From positions 124,451 to 188,450 of the forward strand of contig JBNGIO010006231.1 in assembly GCA_049999805.1 (NCBI GenBank): 64,000 bases of DNA. The letters run 5' to 3'. Below, in pieces: positions 33,152 through 47,100 of this stretch. The first letter of the stretch is position 1. Each line of letters starts with the position of its first letter. Both the position numbers and the translations under genes were made by a program. The notes beneath the pieces were generated by a model, which saw only the letters and a list, made by a program, of their open reading frames with translations, ran no database searches and was not told where the DNA came from. The stretch comes from Folioceros fuciformis (Eukaryota; Anthocerotophyta; Anthocerotopsida; Anthocerotales).

Positions 33152-33508
33152 TCAGGCGTGCCACCGACTGTCCTCGTATATCCAAGCATGTTCAGTTCCT
33201 TCACAAGATGCTATTTCACACTCCAACAGTGGAAACATGGTTGGATCTCGTGATGGGAACTTGGCTACCAAGTCTCGAAGCTCCAAGACCCGACACTTTG
33301 CAGCCTGGATTGCTTCTTCGACCTCCTTGCACTTCTGCGCTGTCTGAAGCAGATAACACACCAAGTTTCTCTCTGTCTGTGTAGGCCACTCTGCATGCTT
33401 CTTTGATACTTGAGTTTCGCCAGGCTCAACGGAGTTACTCTGTTGCTGTGACGACTCCTCCCTTGGATGCTTTTGGCAACCCAAACCGCCATTCTTCTTG
33501 CGTGCCAT
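33152..33508 (-). CDS. Antisense open frame between copia pol and polypurine tract
   Basis: A 118-residue frame on the strand opposite to the element, starting at a true ATG (33508). It is Lys/Glu/Gln-rich with a likely helical stretch (CKEVEEAIQAAKCRVLELRD). Just upstream in its own direction is a strong acceptor-like tract (ttgttcttttgtgttctgttgcag), and beyond that another open piece from 33719 with a gt donor-like site, so it may be a captured, intron-containing host gene fragment. No family recognised; phases of the two pieces do not join cleanly. Confidence 0.35.
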   Translation of the reverse strand: MARKKNGGLGCQKHPREESSQQQSNSVEPGETQVSKKHAEWPTQTERNLVCYLLQTAQKCKEVEEAIQAAKCRVLELRDLVAKFPSRDPTMFPLLECEIASCEGTEHAWIYEDSRWHA

Positions 33509-33781
33509 TCCTTCCTGCAACAGAACACAAAAGAACAAGAACTCCACCTACAGTGGCTATTCTTAGCCTTGGTACCGCGAGAGAAAGACGCCTAGCTCCA
33601 TCTTCAGCTTGCCCTGAGTCTTCACACCTGTTCTTGCCTGAAGATAGATCGCCCATCATGCCGCCTGCATGATTTTCCCGCTTGTGATGCACAACAGTCT
33701 CACACGCCCGCTTCATCATGAGGGGGTTACAGGGTTTATGACCCGTTAGGATTTAAGCGTTTAATTTAACCTCGTCAGGTT

Positions 33782-33802
33782 AAGAGGGGGTGTTAAGGTT
33801 AT
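33782..33802 (+). other. Polypurine tract and 12-bp 3' LTR stub
   Basis: aagaggggg is followed directly by tgttaaggttat, which equals the first 12 bases of the 5' LTR. The next bases (atgtttagt) do not match it, so the 3' LTR is cut off here. Confidence 0.8.
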
Positions 33803-34034
33803 ATGTTTAGTACAATGAATGAATGGTGTTTTCGAAACAAGCATGTTTTGTGGGTTTTGGGTTTGGCTTTGTGGTTCCTTGGGAACTTTCTAGAAATACA
33901 TGACCCCTTTCTCCCCTTTCTCTTTAATATCATGGGACTTGTTGTCTCCAACCCTTGTTTGAGTTACGAGTGCTGTCATGCGATCAATCACTTTCCCGTG
34001 TCCAGTTGGCTTGGTCTAATATGGCTTTCGAGCC

Positions 34035-34145
34035 TTTATTTCGAGGAATTACAAAAGAACTGGACACATAGAGGTGATTGATCACTTGAGAACACTCACA
34101 GCTCAAAGCCTTATGCTAGTTACTTCACCATAGAGAATGGCCACG
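34035..34145 (+). repeat. Right edge repeat of the retroelement island
   Basis: gaggaattacaaaagaactgg ... cacagctcaaagccttatgctagttacttcaccat resembles 24755-24870 in the same orientation, 9.3 kb away. Confidence 0.6.
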
Positions 34146-34655
34146 GCCCCTTATATACCTGAGGCTCGTTGATATTTTTCTAGACCCTATCTATATTCTT
34201 CGACAAGCACCTAGATTTGACCACAAGCAAAAGTTCGTATACCAGAAACGTTCTCCAGTGCGTATTTTGTGGCGTTCTGCGTCACAGTTCGGCTCCTCAA
34301 TGCTGCCGCGCGTGGCATACATGTGACGGGAAGCCGACAGGATGGTAGCCCGCGCAAAGGCTGATGATCAGCAAAGTCAAGATTTCCGGGTGCCTACCAC
34401 ACAGAGGTTAGCAAATTTATGCCATGACGTTCAGTGAATTCACCTTGGTGGCCCGTGGGATCCTCGATCAGATCTGAAAAACATGTCATGCGCTTGCCCA
34501 ACCTTCCTAATCCAAACAACGCAGAAAACCGACCTCCTTTATTGCTACAACCGAATTGGATTCAGCAATGTTGTTTGAATTGGAAAGCAACTTGGCAAGA
34601 ATCTGGATCAGCCTCTGTCGGAAGTTTCACGATTTGCTTACGAGAGTGGGCATTG
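34146..34655. other. Intergenic, downstream of PR-1
   Basis: No gene seen. Transition from the AT-rich island back to normal composition; presumably includes the PR-1 3' UTR. Confidence 0.4.
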
Positions 34656-35326
34656 CTAGTAGGGCCGCACACCGACCCAATTTCCGGGGGGATCATAGCT
34701 ACACACAGTGAAAGCGCCACCATCGCCAGGGCAGGCAACTGAAGCGCATCCGACACGGATGGAGTCTCTCCACACAACCTGCAGAAGGAGAATGTATGGA
34801 CGTGTTAGCTGGAGCGCAGCTGTGATTGCAAGAGTGGCGGACATATGCATGTATACGATGGGGATGAAGAGGAAATCCAGCAGCGCACCTGAGTGTAGTG
34901 GCCACACTCCTGGTCAGGTGCCGAACAGGCATTGGAATCGTAGTCGTAGTACTGCTTCTCGGCAACCCAGTCTCCTACAGCCTCGCCAGGCGAGCTGGTC
35001 CAGCTGGCCCAGAAAATGTTCTCTCCGTAAGGCCCGTCGGAGTGTTCGAGCGCGCAGCCTTTATTCCAGGCTTGGTTTTGTGCCCAGGACAGGGCGAACT
35101 CCTTGAGCGTTACGTTCCACGTCATGGGCCATAGGTTCTGGCCGACTTCCATTCGGGCTGCATTGTGTGTTCTCACAAACTCTTGGCCCGCCAAATCCAA
35201 GGCTGAGCGAGGTGCGCGCCATTTCCCACTTGTTCTCTTGGACATGCAGGCGGTAAGAAGACAGGTGTGGATGAGCATAGTAGTGAAAGCAAGACACGCA
35301 ATGCGTTGTGCTGAGGGGAGCGCCAT
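34656..35326 (-). CDS. PR-1/CAP superfamily secreted protein
   Basis: Plant PR-1 proteins are secreted, often defence-induced, and bind sterols. Two exons on the minus strand, 35326-34889 and 34778-34656, 561 nt, 186 residues. An N-terminal hydrophobic stretch ([20 protein letters not shown]) is a signal peptide. CAP signatures are complete: [71 protein letters not shown] then [20 protein letters not shown], and the C-terminal [15 protein letters not shown]. The six cysteines expected for PR-1 are present, as are both CAP histidines. The single intron falls after HYTQ. Gene size and domain content are normal; nothing in it depends on the neighbouring retroelements. Confidence 0.93.
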
Positions 35327-36036
35327 GCTAGCTCTAGATCTGCTACTGTAACACCACTGTCAGCGCCACACTACGAGGTCAGGCGAATTGCTCTCGTCCC
35401 CGAGCAGTGGTGAAGCAACTTGCACCTTGCTGATACATTCCGGCACTTTGCACCGGGCTCAAATGCCCTCCAACAAGCATCCGCATTGTGTACATCCCAC
35501 CGGCCACACCTCGAAAGGAGCGCAAAAGAGGTAAGCCTCTGTCCAACTGCCGACCATTCTGACAGAGGGAAGTTGGCAGTTGGGAGTATGATATTCACGG
35601 CTGTCAGGTGTGCGGCTGACGAACTCCTCACGGGTGTACGCTATCGTGTTCGGCTTCCATCTTACAAAGGTTACAGCAGCTGCGCATGCGCGAGAAAGCT
35701 TGCACACCAGGTGGACAACCAGTTTGGAGACGCAAAAATGATAGTCTCTGTGCAAATACGGCACTTACCAGTCACCGACCCAGCAGCTTCTTTCAACACA
35801 GTCGTCAACCTTCAACATGGGGCGGCGAGCACGATGAAGCGTACTGATTGGCAGCGGCGAGAGGACAACGGACAACCAGACAAAGGATCATGGCTTTCAA
35901 TCCTCTACAGGATCATATGCTCTGGAAGACCACCATATCCTTGTTGTCACACCGTTGGACATTATCTCACAACAAATAGTACGCATTATACATATATTGT
36001 GTTAGTTGGTTATTATATTGCAGTTTTCGTTTCCCA
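35327..36036. other. Intergenic between NADP-ME 3' end and PR-1 start
   Basis: An open frame runs on the plus strand (35420-36055) but has no domain and overlaps the end of NADP-ME; I treat it as chance. The PR-1 promoter should lie here. Confidence 0.4.
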
Positions 36037-39617
<3,581 letters not shown>

Positions 39618-40458
39618 CACTGGCCCACGGACAATTTCCACTTCCGCGTCGAGTACAGAAATGGCACGAGAGGTGTGCTCAAATCTTCGAGTTCGTGCCT
39701 TCCCCACTCCCTGCTCCAATTGTCTGACAGAGCTCCCACCAGCAGCGACGCCGCTCACAGCAGAGGCAATCGCTCTCCACAATCCACCCCACCCCCCCCC
39801 CCGGCTGCAGATTGCCAGCGTCGCCGACTTGTAACTTCCTGAGCTGGATCCGGAGTAAAGGAAGCGACTCAACTTGCAGGCCTGTGGATCCTTAACATCG
39901 ATCACAGGAGCTGAAGAGCCGCTTAAAACAGTCAGCAGAGCGAACACCTTGCTTCGAAGGCTCCAACTCTATGTGAACTCGTGTCTAATCCAGCGGCAAG
40001 CTAAGCAAGCGTCCAGGGAGCATCGCAATTTGATTGCAACATGTGTCCCCCTTCTCACAAGGACTTGGGGACGGTTTCAACAGAGCGCGGCAGGTAACGG
40101 TTGTGAAGGTGTGCGTGCAAAAGAACACAGTAGAAATTCCGGCAGCATCCGGATGCCAAGAAAAAAAAAAAAAAAAATCCCGGTCAGACTCGACCTGCAG
40201 CGATTACCCATGGCCTGAAGGTAGATTCCAGCGTTCGGCTGAGCTCGCAAGCGACGGTGATGAATCAGAGTGCTCCACATCACGGCTGAGGCAGTGGGGC
40301 GTGAAGCGCGCATCTCAGAGAGTGGACACCTGGACTGGGTTCACGCTCCACTTGTCGACGTCCAGGAGGCCATTAGGAACGTACAGGAAGTCCCACGCGT
40401 CGCATTTGCGTGAACGTTAGCGGGTTCTTCAAGCAGGGCAATGCGAGGAGCGAGACTG
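39618..40458. promoter_or_regulatory. Intergenic between divergent NADP-ME and LEA-like genes
   Basis: On the minus strand the NADP-ME frame stays open to 39968 without an ATG (possible hidden N-terminal exon). The rest presumably holds both promoters. It contains a C-run (39787-39801) and a run of 17 A (40159-40175). Confidence 0.5.
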
Positions 40459-40465
40459 TATAAAA
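40459..40465 (+). promoter_or_regulatory. TATA box of the LEA-like gene
   Basis: tataaaa, 116 bp upstream of the ATG at 40581, in a suitable position for a transcript start about 30 bp downstream. Confidence 0.6.
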
Positions 40466-40580
40466 CCTGTGCCTATTCCAGAGCGCTTCATCGATTTTCC
40501 TCGGCTCAGATCACAGCGACATCTGTGAATCATCCACGACTCAATTCGTTTCCTGCGCGACTTTCTGAACTTCAAAGGAT

Positions 40581-41414
40581 ATGGCATCCGTGACAATGAG
40601 CGCAAGCACATTGGCTGCCGCGGGAGTGATCGGGTTGGGGGAGAGAGTGAAAGTCAGGCCCGCAGCTTCCGTTTCCTTGGCCTCTACGCAGTCCCGCAAT
40701 CTCGTAGGACACAGACTAGTGGTGTCCCGAGGGCCCGCTGCTGTTCTCATTTCCCACTCATTCCGTGTCCGAGCAGAGGAGCAACCTGAGGTAAGGCCCG
40801 TGAGGATTGTGAGTGCACACGGTATGATATTGTGGTGAAATTTCGTGTTCTGGCGATGCCGCCTGGAGCATGACGCACTGTGAGTAGTTCCAGTGTTGAG
40901 GAGGGGAAATCGGTTGGTGACGTGATGCAGTGTTGTGATGCAGAATGTTGTGGAGAAGCTTCAAGATGCAGTGAAGAACACCTCCGACCAGGTGAAAGAG
41001 TTCGCTCAACAGGCCTCCGACTTCGTTCAAGGCAAGTCTAGCGAAGTTCAGAGTTCGGCTAAAGACGTTTCCAAGAAGGCCGACAAGTATGTCAGCTCTG
41101 CCGATAGCAAAGCCAGAAGCTTACAGTCTGACGCCTCCAAGAGGGCGTCAGGCGCGACCAACGAAGTTCAGAACCTTGCGGTGAGATTTTGGTGGCCAGT
41201 TGATTAGGAGCCTGGTGCTTCTGCCGTGTAGTGCTGACAGCTCTTTAACAATGATTCTCAGGAGCACGTGAAGGATGCTCTCTCAGACGCCGGAGAGAGT
41301 GTGCAAGACAATTTGGATGCGGCTAAGCAGTCGCTGAACGATGCCGCCGGAGCTTTGAGGGAGAACGCTGACAACCTTGCCAAAAGTGTTAAGAAGAACG
41401 TTGACAAGAAGTAG
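40581..41414 (+). CDS. Plastid-targeted LEA/COR15-like amphipathic protein
   Basis: Three exons, 40581-40790, 40944-41180 and 41262-41414, sum to 600 nt, 199 residues. Exon 1 encodes a Ser/Ala/Arg/Val-rich N-terminus typical of a chloroplast transit peptide (starts MASVTMSASTLAAAGV, ends near SFRVRAEEQPE). Exons 2 and 3 encode a Lys/Ala/Asp/Ser-rich, cysteine- and proline-free helix with loose 11-residue periodicity: NVVEKLQDAVKNTSDQVKEF, SSAKDVSKKADKYVSSADSK, LSDAGESVQDNLDAAKQSL. That pattern resembles group 3/4 LEA proteins and the cold-regulated COR15 proteins, which protect stromal membranes or enzymes during dehydration and freezing. The family link is by composition, not by diagnostic motif; a plain plastid coiled-coil protein is possible. 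Confidence 0.75.
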
Positions 41415-41799
41415 TGGCATGTTTTTCTTTCCATAAGCACCACAGTCCTAGACATTGTGGTGAAGTTTGAGGATGACAGCCCAAGCTGGGATCGTGAATT
41501 GTACAGTGTGAATATTTTTGCTACTGGATTGATTCTGTGAGTGCTGTCTTATGACTAGCACTCACAGCTGCGAGTTTTTGGGATTTGAGTTTCGCACCCA
41601 GCTAAACGTTTTGGAAAAAAGCTCATACTGTACTTTGAGTTCCAAAAAGCTCGTACTTTGAGTTGAACCAACAGTTGGGATTACATGAAATATTCCTCCT
41701 TGAATCGTATTCCTCCTTGAATCGTATTATTGGTATCCATTTACATTTATCTAGACTCATGAAGTTTCTAGAAAATCTTTTAGAACATATTAAATACAT

Positions 41800-42130
41800 A
41801 TATTTTTAGAGTAAAGTTTCTAGGAGATGCTTTCTCCAGATTATAGATAGAAAAATTATTATTTAAGATAAAACTATGTAGAATATATTTGATATGTTGC
41901 ATGAGAGTATTAAAATAAATTTAATATAATATATCAAAATAAGTCATAAACCCTTCAAGTAATCCACTTGAGAGCATATTTCATAACTTATTTGAAATGT
42001 TATACTAAATGCCTTCTAACTCTCCCACTCAACATATCAAATTTATTACATGATTTTATCTAAAAATAAATTCTCTATATAAGTTCTCGAGAGAGCATAT
42101 TCTAGAAACTTTATCCTAAAAATATTTTTT
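41800..42130. repeat. Imperfect foldback (inverted repeat), AT-rich
   Basis: The left arm (about 41800-41915, containing taaagtttctaggagatgct and atttgatatgttgcatgaga) matches the reverse complement of the right arm (about 42025-42130, containing gagcatattctagaaacttt). Arms of roughly 105-115 bp flank a spacer of about 110 bp. Could be a foldback transposon or a collapsed pair of inverted LTR fragments. Confidence 0.65.
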
Positions 42131-42773
42131 TAGGATATGTTCAAGAAAGCATTGTTTAGAAACCTCAAAGTCTACATAATGCATACCAGATTTGACTTGA
42201 TGTGTTGTTTCCTCCTCCAAACTTGGCTTTCGACCATGTTGCTCCATGTCACTAGCTTGTTAACACCATCCTTAGTTCCCTCTCACTTTCTAGAATCTAT
42301 TAGTTCTTTCACTCTCATGTACTGGAAGCTTAAGAAATACTAGCCAATATTGGGTTTCGTCTCAAGTTCTAAAAGTTCTAAAGAACTCACAAGGTTAAGA
42401 AGCAAGCAGTAGGTGCCCTCTAAGAAACCACAAGGTTAAGAGGGTGTACGAAGAATGTGCAATTGGTAAGAGGATAGCACAAAGATTGGAGACCATACAA
42501 TGAGTGCACTAGAAGAAACACAAGGTCAATAATCTTCACCAAAGCAACCATAAGGTGAAGGAACGAGAATGTTAAGAATTCTACAATGTGTGCACTACAA
42601 GGAACAACAAGGGTAAGAAAGTTAACCAAAGCAACCACAAGGTTAAGGACCTTGCCCACAACATCCAACATTAAGAATATTGCCAAAGAACCCGCAAGTT
42701 TAAGAACCTTGTCTTGAGCATTCATCTACAAAAGGCAAGAAGAAGCAATAAGGCTCTAGAAGGGAGCTATGGT
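42131..42773. other. Repeat-island sequence with recurring ccacaaggttaag-like motif
   Basis: No gene seen. From about 42385 to 42720 a motif near (a/c)cacaaggttaag(a/g) recurs every few dozen bases with variation, suggesting an old decayed minisatellite. Confidence 0.5.
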
Positions 42774-43009
42774 ACCAAATTGAGGAGAAGAATTGAGCCT
42801 TGATTGAGAGAGGACACAACACTCCCACAGAGTTTGCAACATCTGCACTAGGCACACCACAAGAAGATGGCACACAAGTATGCACACTCACACCAAATTG
42901 AGGAGAAGAATTGAGCCTTGATTGAGAGAGGACACAACACTCCCACAGAATTTGTGACATCTACACTAGGCACACCACAAGAAGATGGCACACAAGTATT
43001 CACACTCAC
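42774..43009 (+). repeat. 118-bp tandem duplication
   Basis: Two adjacent units (42774-42891, 42892-43009) starting accaaattgaggagaagaat; only a few substitutions, so it is recent compared with its surroundings. Confidence 0.92.
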
Positions 43010-43054
43010 ACTCCACAGCCTGGCCCCGTAAGGAAGGTCTTATATGGCCTTTAG

Positions 43055-43255
43055 CCTTGAATCCCATTGGTGGTAGACTTGGTCTTTCCTTTCATAGAGA
43101 TTCTTTAAGCCTTGAATCCTATTGGTGCTTGACTTGCCTTTTACTTTTTTTAATACTCTTGAAGTCTTGAATCATATTAATTGTTGACTTGCTTTTCACT
43201 TTTACGTAGACTCTTGAAGCCATGAAATTTATGGGTGGTTGACTAGCATTTCATA
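43055..43255 (+). repeat. Decayed tandem array, about 60-bp period, about four copies
   Basis: Each unit contains a version of gccttgaatcc(c/t)attggtg and gacttgcctttcact. Copies diverge progressively. Confidence 0.7.
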
Positions 43256-44173
43256 TTTATAAAATTTATTAAAGATATTTTCTCTCAAACATATCCACAA
43301 AAACTATTTTGTGGATAATCCTCTTTATCAACTTTATAACCCTTCGTATAATCTCTACTTTAGGACACTCTTCATAATTTATTTTGACATGTTATACTAA
43401 ATTTAGGGTTTACACTAAATCGCTTCTAACTCAAATATGCAATGATTTCTTAGTGATGTGTTTGTTTGAGTTAGACAACATATCCATATATTAACTACAG
43501 CAAAACTTCTGAGTTAGAGGTAACTATATCATAGAGGGTAGGGTATATGTGGTTGTAATTCATATAAAAAGGAATATTTTCTTTTTGGTTCAAATATAAA
43601 CTTGCATAATAAATATGTACCCATCTTCTTGGACAATAATATCACCTAAAACATCAGAGGACGATAATATCACTGAAAACATCAAAGCCCAAAACGACCG
43701 TAATTGTTAAATTTCATAAATCAGTCCTGGGTCACGGAGCTTGTCATCTGCACTTCCGGGCCATGGACGCCAGGACCCGAACAAACGTCAACCGAAGGAA
43801 CCCGACTCACCGCACGATCCCGCGAACTGCTAACGATTCACCAATTTTATCACAGTCGATTTTCTACTTTGATCAACCCTCGAGAATGTGAAATTACGAA
43901 AATATTTTAACCTCCACAGAGATAAACTCATCTCGAACACCGTGCGGCCACAGTTTCCCTTCCACGTTGCAAGATACTACAGCACAACCACTAATATCTT
44001 GGGAGAGCACAGCACGCGGCGTTCAGGGCGGAACATGTACACCAAGCTCTAAGTGGAAAGTAGAGTTGCATGATCCGAAAGGGAGATCAACTTCAGCAAG
44101 ACCCATACCATTGTCCAAGTCCTTCTGTGCCTCTTCAACGAAAGCGCCGACTTGGCAAGTGTGCAACTCTTGT
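43256..44173. other. End of repeat island and 3' flank of the aminopeptidase gene
   Basis: 43340-43440 resembles 41944-42040 (both contain a version of tgttatactaaat...cttctaactc), so the island has a direct repeat about 1.4 kb apart, perhaps LTR pieces. From about 43690 the composition returns to normal; probably the aminopeptidase 3' UTR/terminator zone. Confidence 0.5.
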
Positions 44174-47100
44174 TTAAGACCCTAGACTCTTGGATGCGAT
44201 TTCGAACACGTTGTCTGACAAACCCTCAGTGCTAGTAATCCTCGTCAATTGCGCCTGCACATGTCCATGAATCTCGTAAACCCCACATATTTTTTCAGAC
44301 TTACCATGGTAAGCCATCATAATTCCTCTCCTAGTTTCTTGGCTTCACAAGAACTCTCACGCAGGCAAAGAAACTGAACGAAATCTCTGGAACCATACCT
44401 TGGAGTGAAGCTGCCGCTCCTCATCGAACCTTTTCCACCTGGAGAACGCTGAAACCATACGCGCGGCAACCTGCACGCGTAGCACAGGTTGAGTTGAGAA
44501 ACTTCAGCACAGAGGCAAATCATGTAGCTGAAATTCCTTCGTGGCAGCAAATACGAAACCTGAGGGTTAAGCTTGTCCAGCTCTAAAACGATGTCTGCAA
44601 GGAACTCATAGCCGGAGCCATCCTTTGCATGGAAGTTGATGGCGCTTGCGCAAAAGCCACCAACGAGAGAGTACACCTACAATCATGACCAACAATGCAT
44701 AAGCTTTGTCCAGGATAAAGGTTACGTGAGCCTGCTTCGAAGAATACATTAGAGGCGCACACCTTATTTGGGTTTGTAATATTGAAAGCGGGATGTTTCA
44801 AAAGCTTCCGGACATTTTCCACATTCCCAGGAATATCACCAGCCGCTTGCAGCACCAGCCACTTGTTCACAACCTGCAAGCATCGCGCACCATGAAGCCG
44901 CTCACGTATCTGCTAGTCGCCAAAATTCGTTTCGATAGAAAGCGAGTACTTACCAAGGCGTCGTCCTTCCATTGTTCATAAAAGTCAGCAAGAGCTTTAA
45001 CACGAGCTTCACCAGGGTTTTGAGCCAAGGCAACAAGGGCAGCAAACTGGTCAGTCATGTTCTTTGATTCTCGGAATGCCTTGACAGCTAGCTCAGTTGT
45101 GGCATTTTTGTCTAGAGCACTAAGATAACCTGCCAACAACCAGCGGGAGAAGTAGTCAGTGTTCAGCATCTGACTAATGCGAAAAAGAGCTTTAGAGCCC
45201 GGTAGAACCTAGGCAAACGCACCTAAGGCAGCATTTTTCAGAGAACGCCGTGCCCTGGCTGGGTGTAGAGGATTATACTCCTCAGAGCTCTCATTGCTCT
45301 CCAACTATCAAACGTGTGACTATGTTAGTGAGGCCACAAGTAATGGCCGATGTAGACCCAAAACCTTGACAAAGCTCCCGTAGTTGCTGCATCAACACAA
45401 ATACTCACCGCCTGCAAAAATTCGTTCTCTAACGAACTGGCCAGCTGTTTGATCAGATACCGGCGTGCAGTGTGAATGGCATCTGGATCCGCCACCTCCA
45501 TAAGGTCAACAAGTTCACTTTCCCCTGGGAGAGAGAGGGCCTTCGATATGAATTCCTGCAGAGAGAGAGTGTATATTTTAATAACACCTAGATCGTACCA
45601 CCATATAGCCCACTGGGAACAACTACAAGCAGGATGAGTTTCACACCTTATCCAGAGATGTGTCAACCAAAATGCTCCGCATGCCTTCTATGTATGCCTT
45701 GTCAACTGTCAACTCTTCACCTTTTTGCACACGAGCTACGAGATCAAGGAGAACCTTTCTGCCCAAAGTCTGCCCTGCCTCCCACCTGTATGCAAAAAGC
45801 AAATATAAACGATGAGAATTGACAGCTGACAGCTAGTGATTCCTTCCATGTAAAAGCAGCTTTCCGGGACTACAAACCGGTTGAATTCATCTGAGTCATG
45901 AGCCAGCCGGAAGAGTAAATCTTCATCACTGATATCTACAACCAATCGCACAGGGGCACTGAAATTGCGTAGCAAGGAGGGAACTGGTTTCACTGGGATG
46001 TCAAGCAGAGTAAACTCTTCCTCAGCCTACATACAAGGTGACAGAGAAAGAAGAACTCTGTTAGCCATGCCCACATTGACATACAGGAGGACAAGAAGGC
46101 ACCCGATCCTGTTCCCTTGCCAGCATACTGCGGCATAAACCTACTTTTTCTATCCGAATGACAACAGTTGTTGGCAAGCTGCCATCTGCATTCTTCAGAG
46201 ACTTCACAGAAACACCATCTGAAATGGAGGAGAGAGGTATGTCTATCCCGTCAGTGCCCAAGAGGCCCACAGCAAGGGGAATGAGCATGGGCTCCTTGAC
46301 TGGCTGCCCTGGGGTTGGGGGAACTTCCTGCCTGAACAATGCAAAAGCAGATCAACTACAAGCAAAATCAAAAGCATACATCCCGAAGCTCACAGATAAG
46401 AAGGTGAGCAGCAATACTGCTACAGGCCCCCATCACATGAGACACTCAACAGGACATACCTGCACTTGATAGTAAACGAATGTTTCTCTGGATCATAGCT
46501 TGTCTCCACGTTAACCACAGGTGTCCCCGCCTGGGCATACCTGGGAGCACAGGAGATGCAGTCATGTGCATATGCAGCTTCAGCTACTTTCCAGATCTCT
46601 CAATGTGGCAACCTGACTAGCTTCATGCATGACAAGTCGTATTCCATATGAACCAATATGATGCATGACAAGCTCCAAAATGAACTGTATGCATGCCAGT
46701 TAAAGGAGTCCCGCACAAACCATAAGGAAAAGTTGCCAAGATCAGCGCTGTTGGCATCCCTCATTGCTGCCAAGAAATCTTCACAAGTGACAGCTTGCCC
46801 ATCATGACGCTTGAAATACAAATCCATTCCCTGCACCCAGCCATGACAGAACATTTCGAATAAAAGAGTTGTCAATGGCACATTCACAGAGCAACTTAAT
46901 CTCTCACACGTGCCCAACCTTTCTAAAGCCCTGCTTCTCCAGCAATGTCTGGTACATCCGCACAACCTCCGCGCCCTAAAGAATAAGAGTCATAATAACG
47001 TATAAGACATAAATACATAAAGCCAATGCAGCCCTTCAAGGAGTATTGTTCTGTACTATACCTTTTCATAGACCTGTTGAGCCCAGACGTCAGGAGTTGT

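Larger units (their letters stand above)
27919..33802 (+). mobile_element. Ty1/copia LTR retrotransposon, near full length, inactive
   Basis: Structure in order: 5' LTR (27919-28104), primer-binding site (28105-28116), gag (28476-29246), pol with zinc knuckle, protease, integrase, reverse transcriptase and RNase H (29396 to about 32930), an extra segment with an antisense frame (33152-33508), polypurine tract (33782-33790) and a 12-bp stub of the 3' LTR. Gene order integrase before RT defines copia. It is inactive: at least fourteen in-frame stops, several frameshifts, a changed protease active site (DLG instead of DSG) and Asp instead of the catalytic Glu in the integrase NGVxRKN motif. The YVDD box of RT near 31920 is intact. 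Target-site duplication cannot be checked because the 3' LTR is lost. Confidence 0.92.

Noticed and set aside
33791-33990. Complete 3' LTR starting at 33791
   Set aside because: Only the first 12 bases match the 5' LTR; the rest is unrelated.
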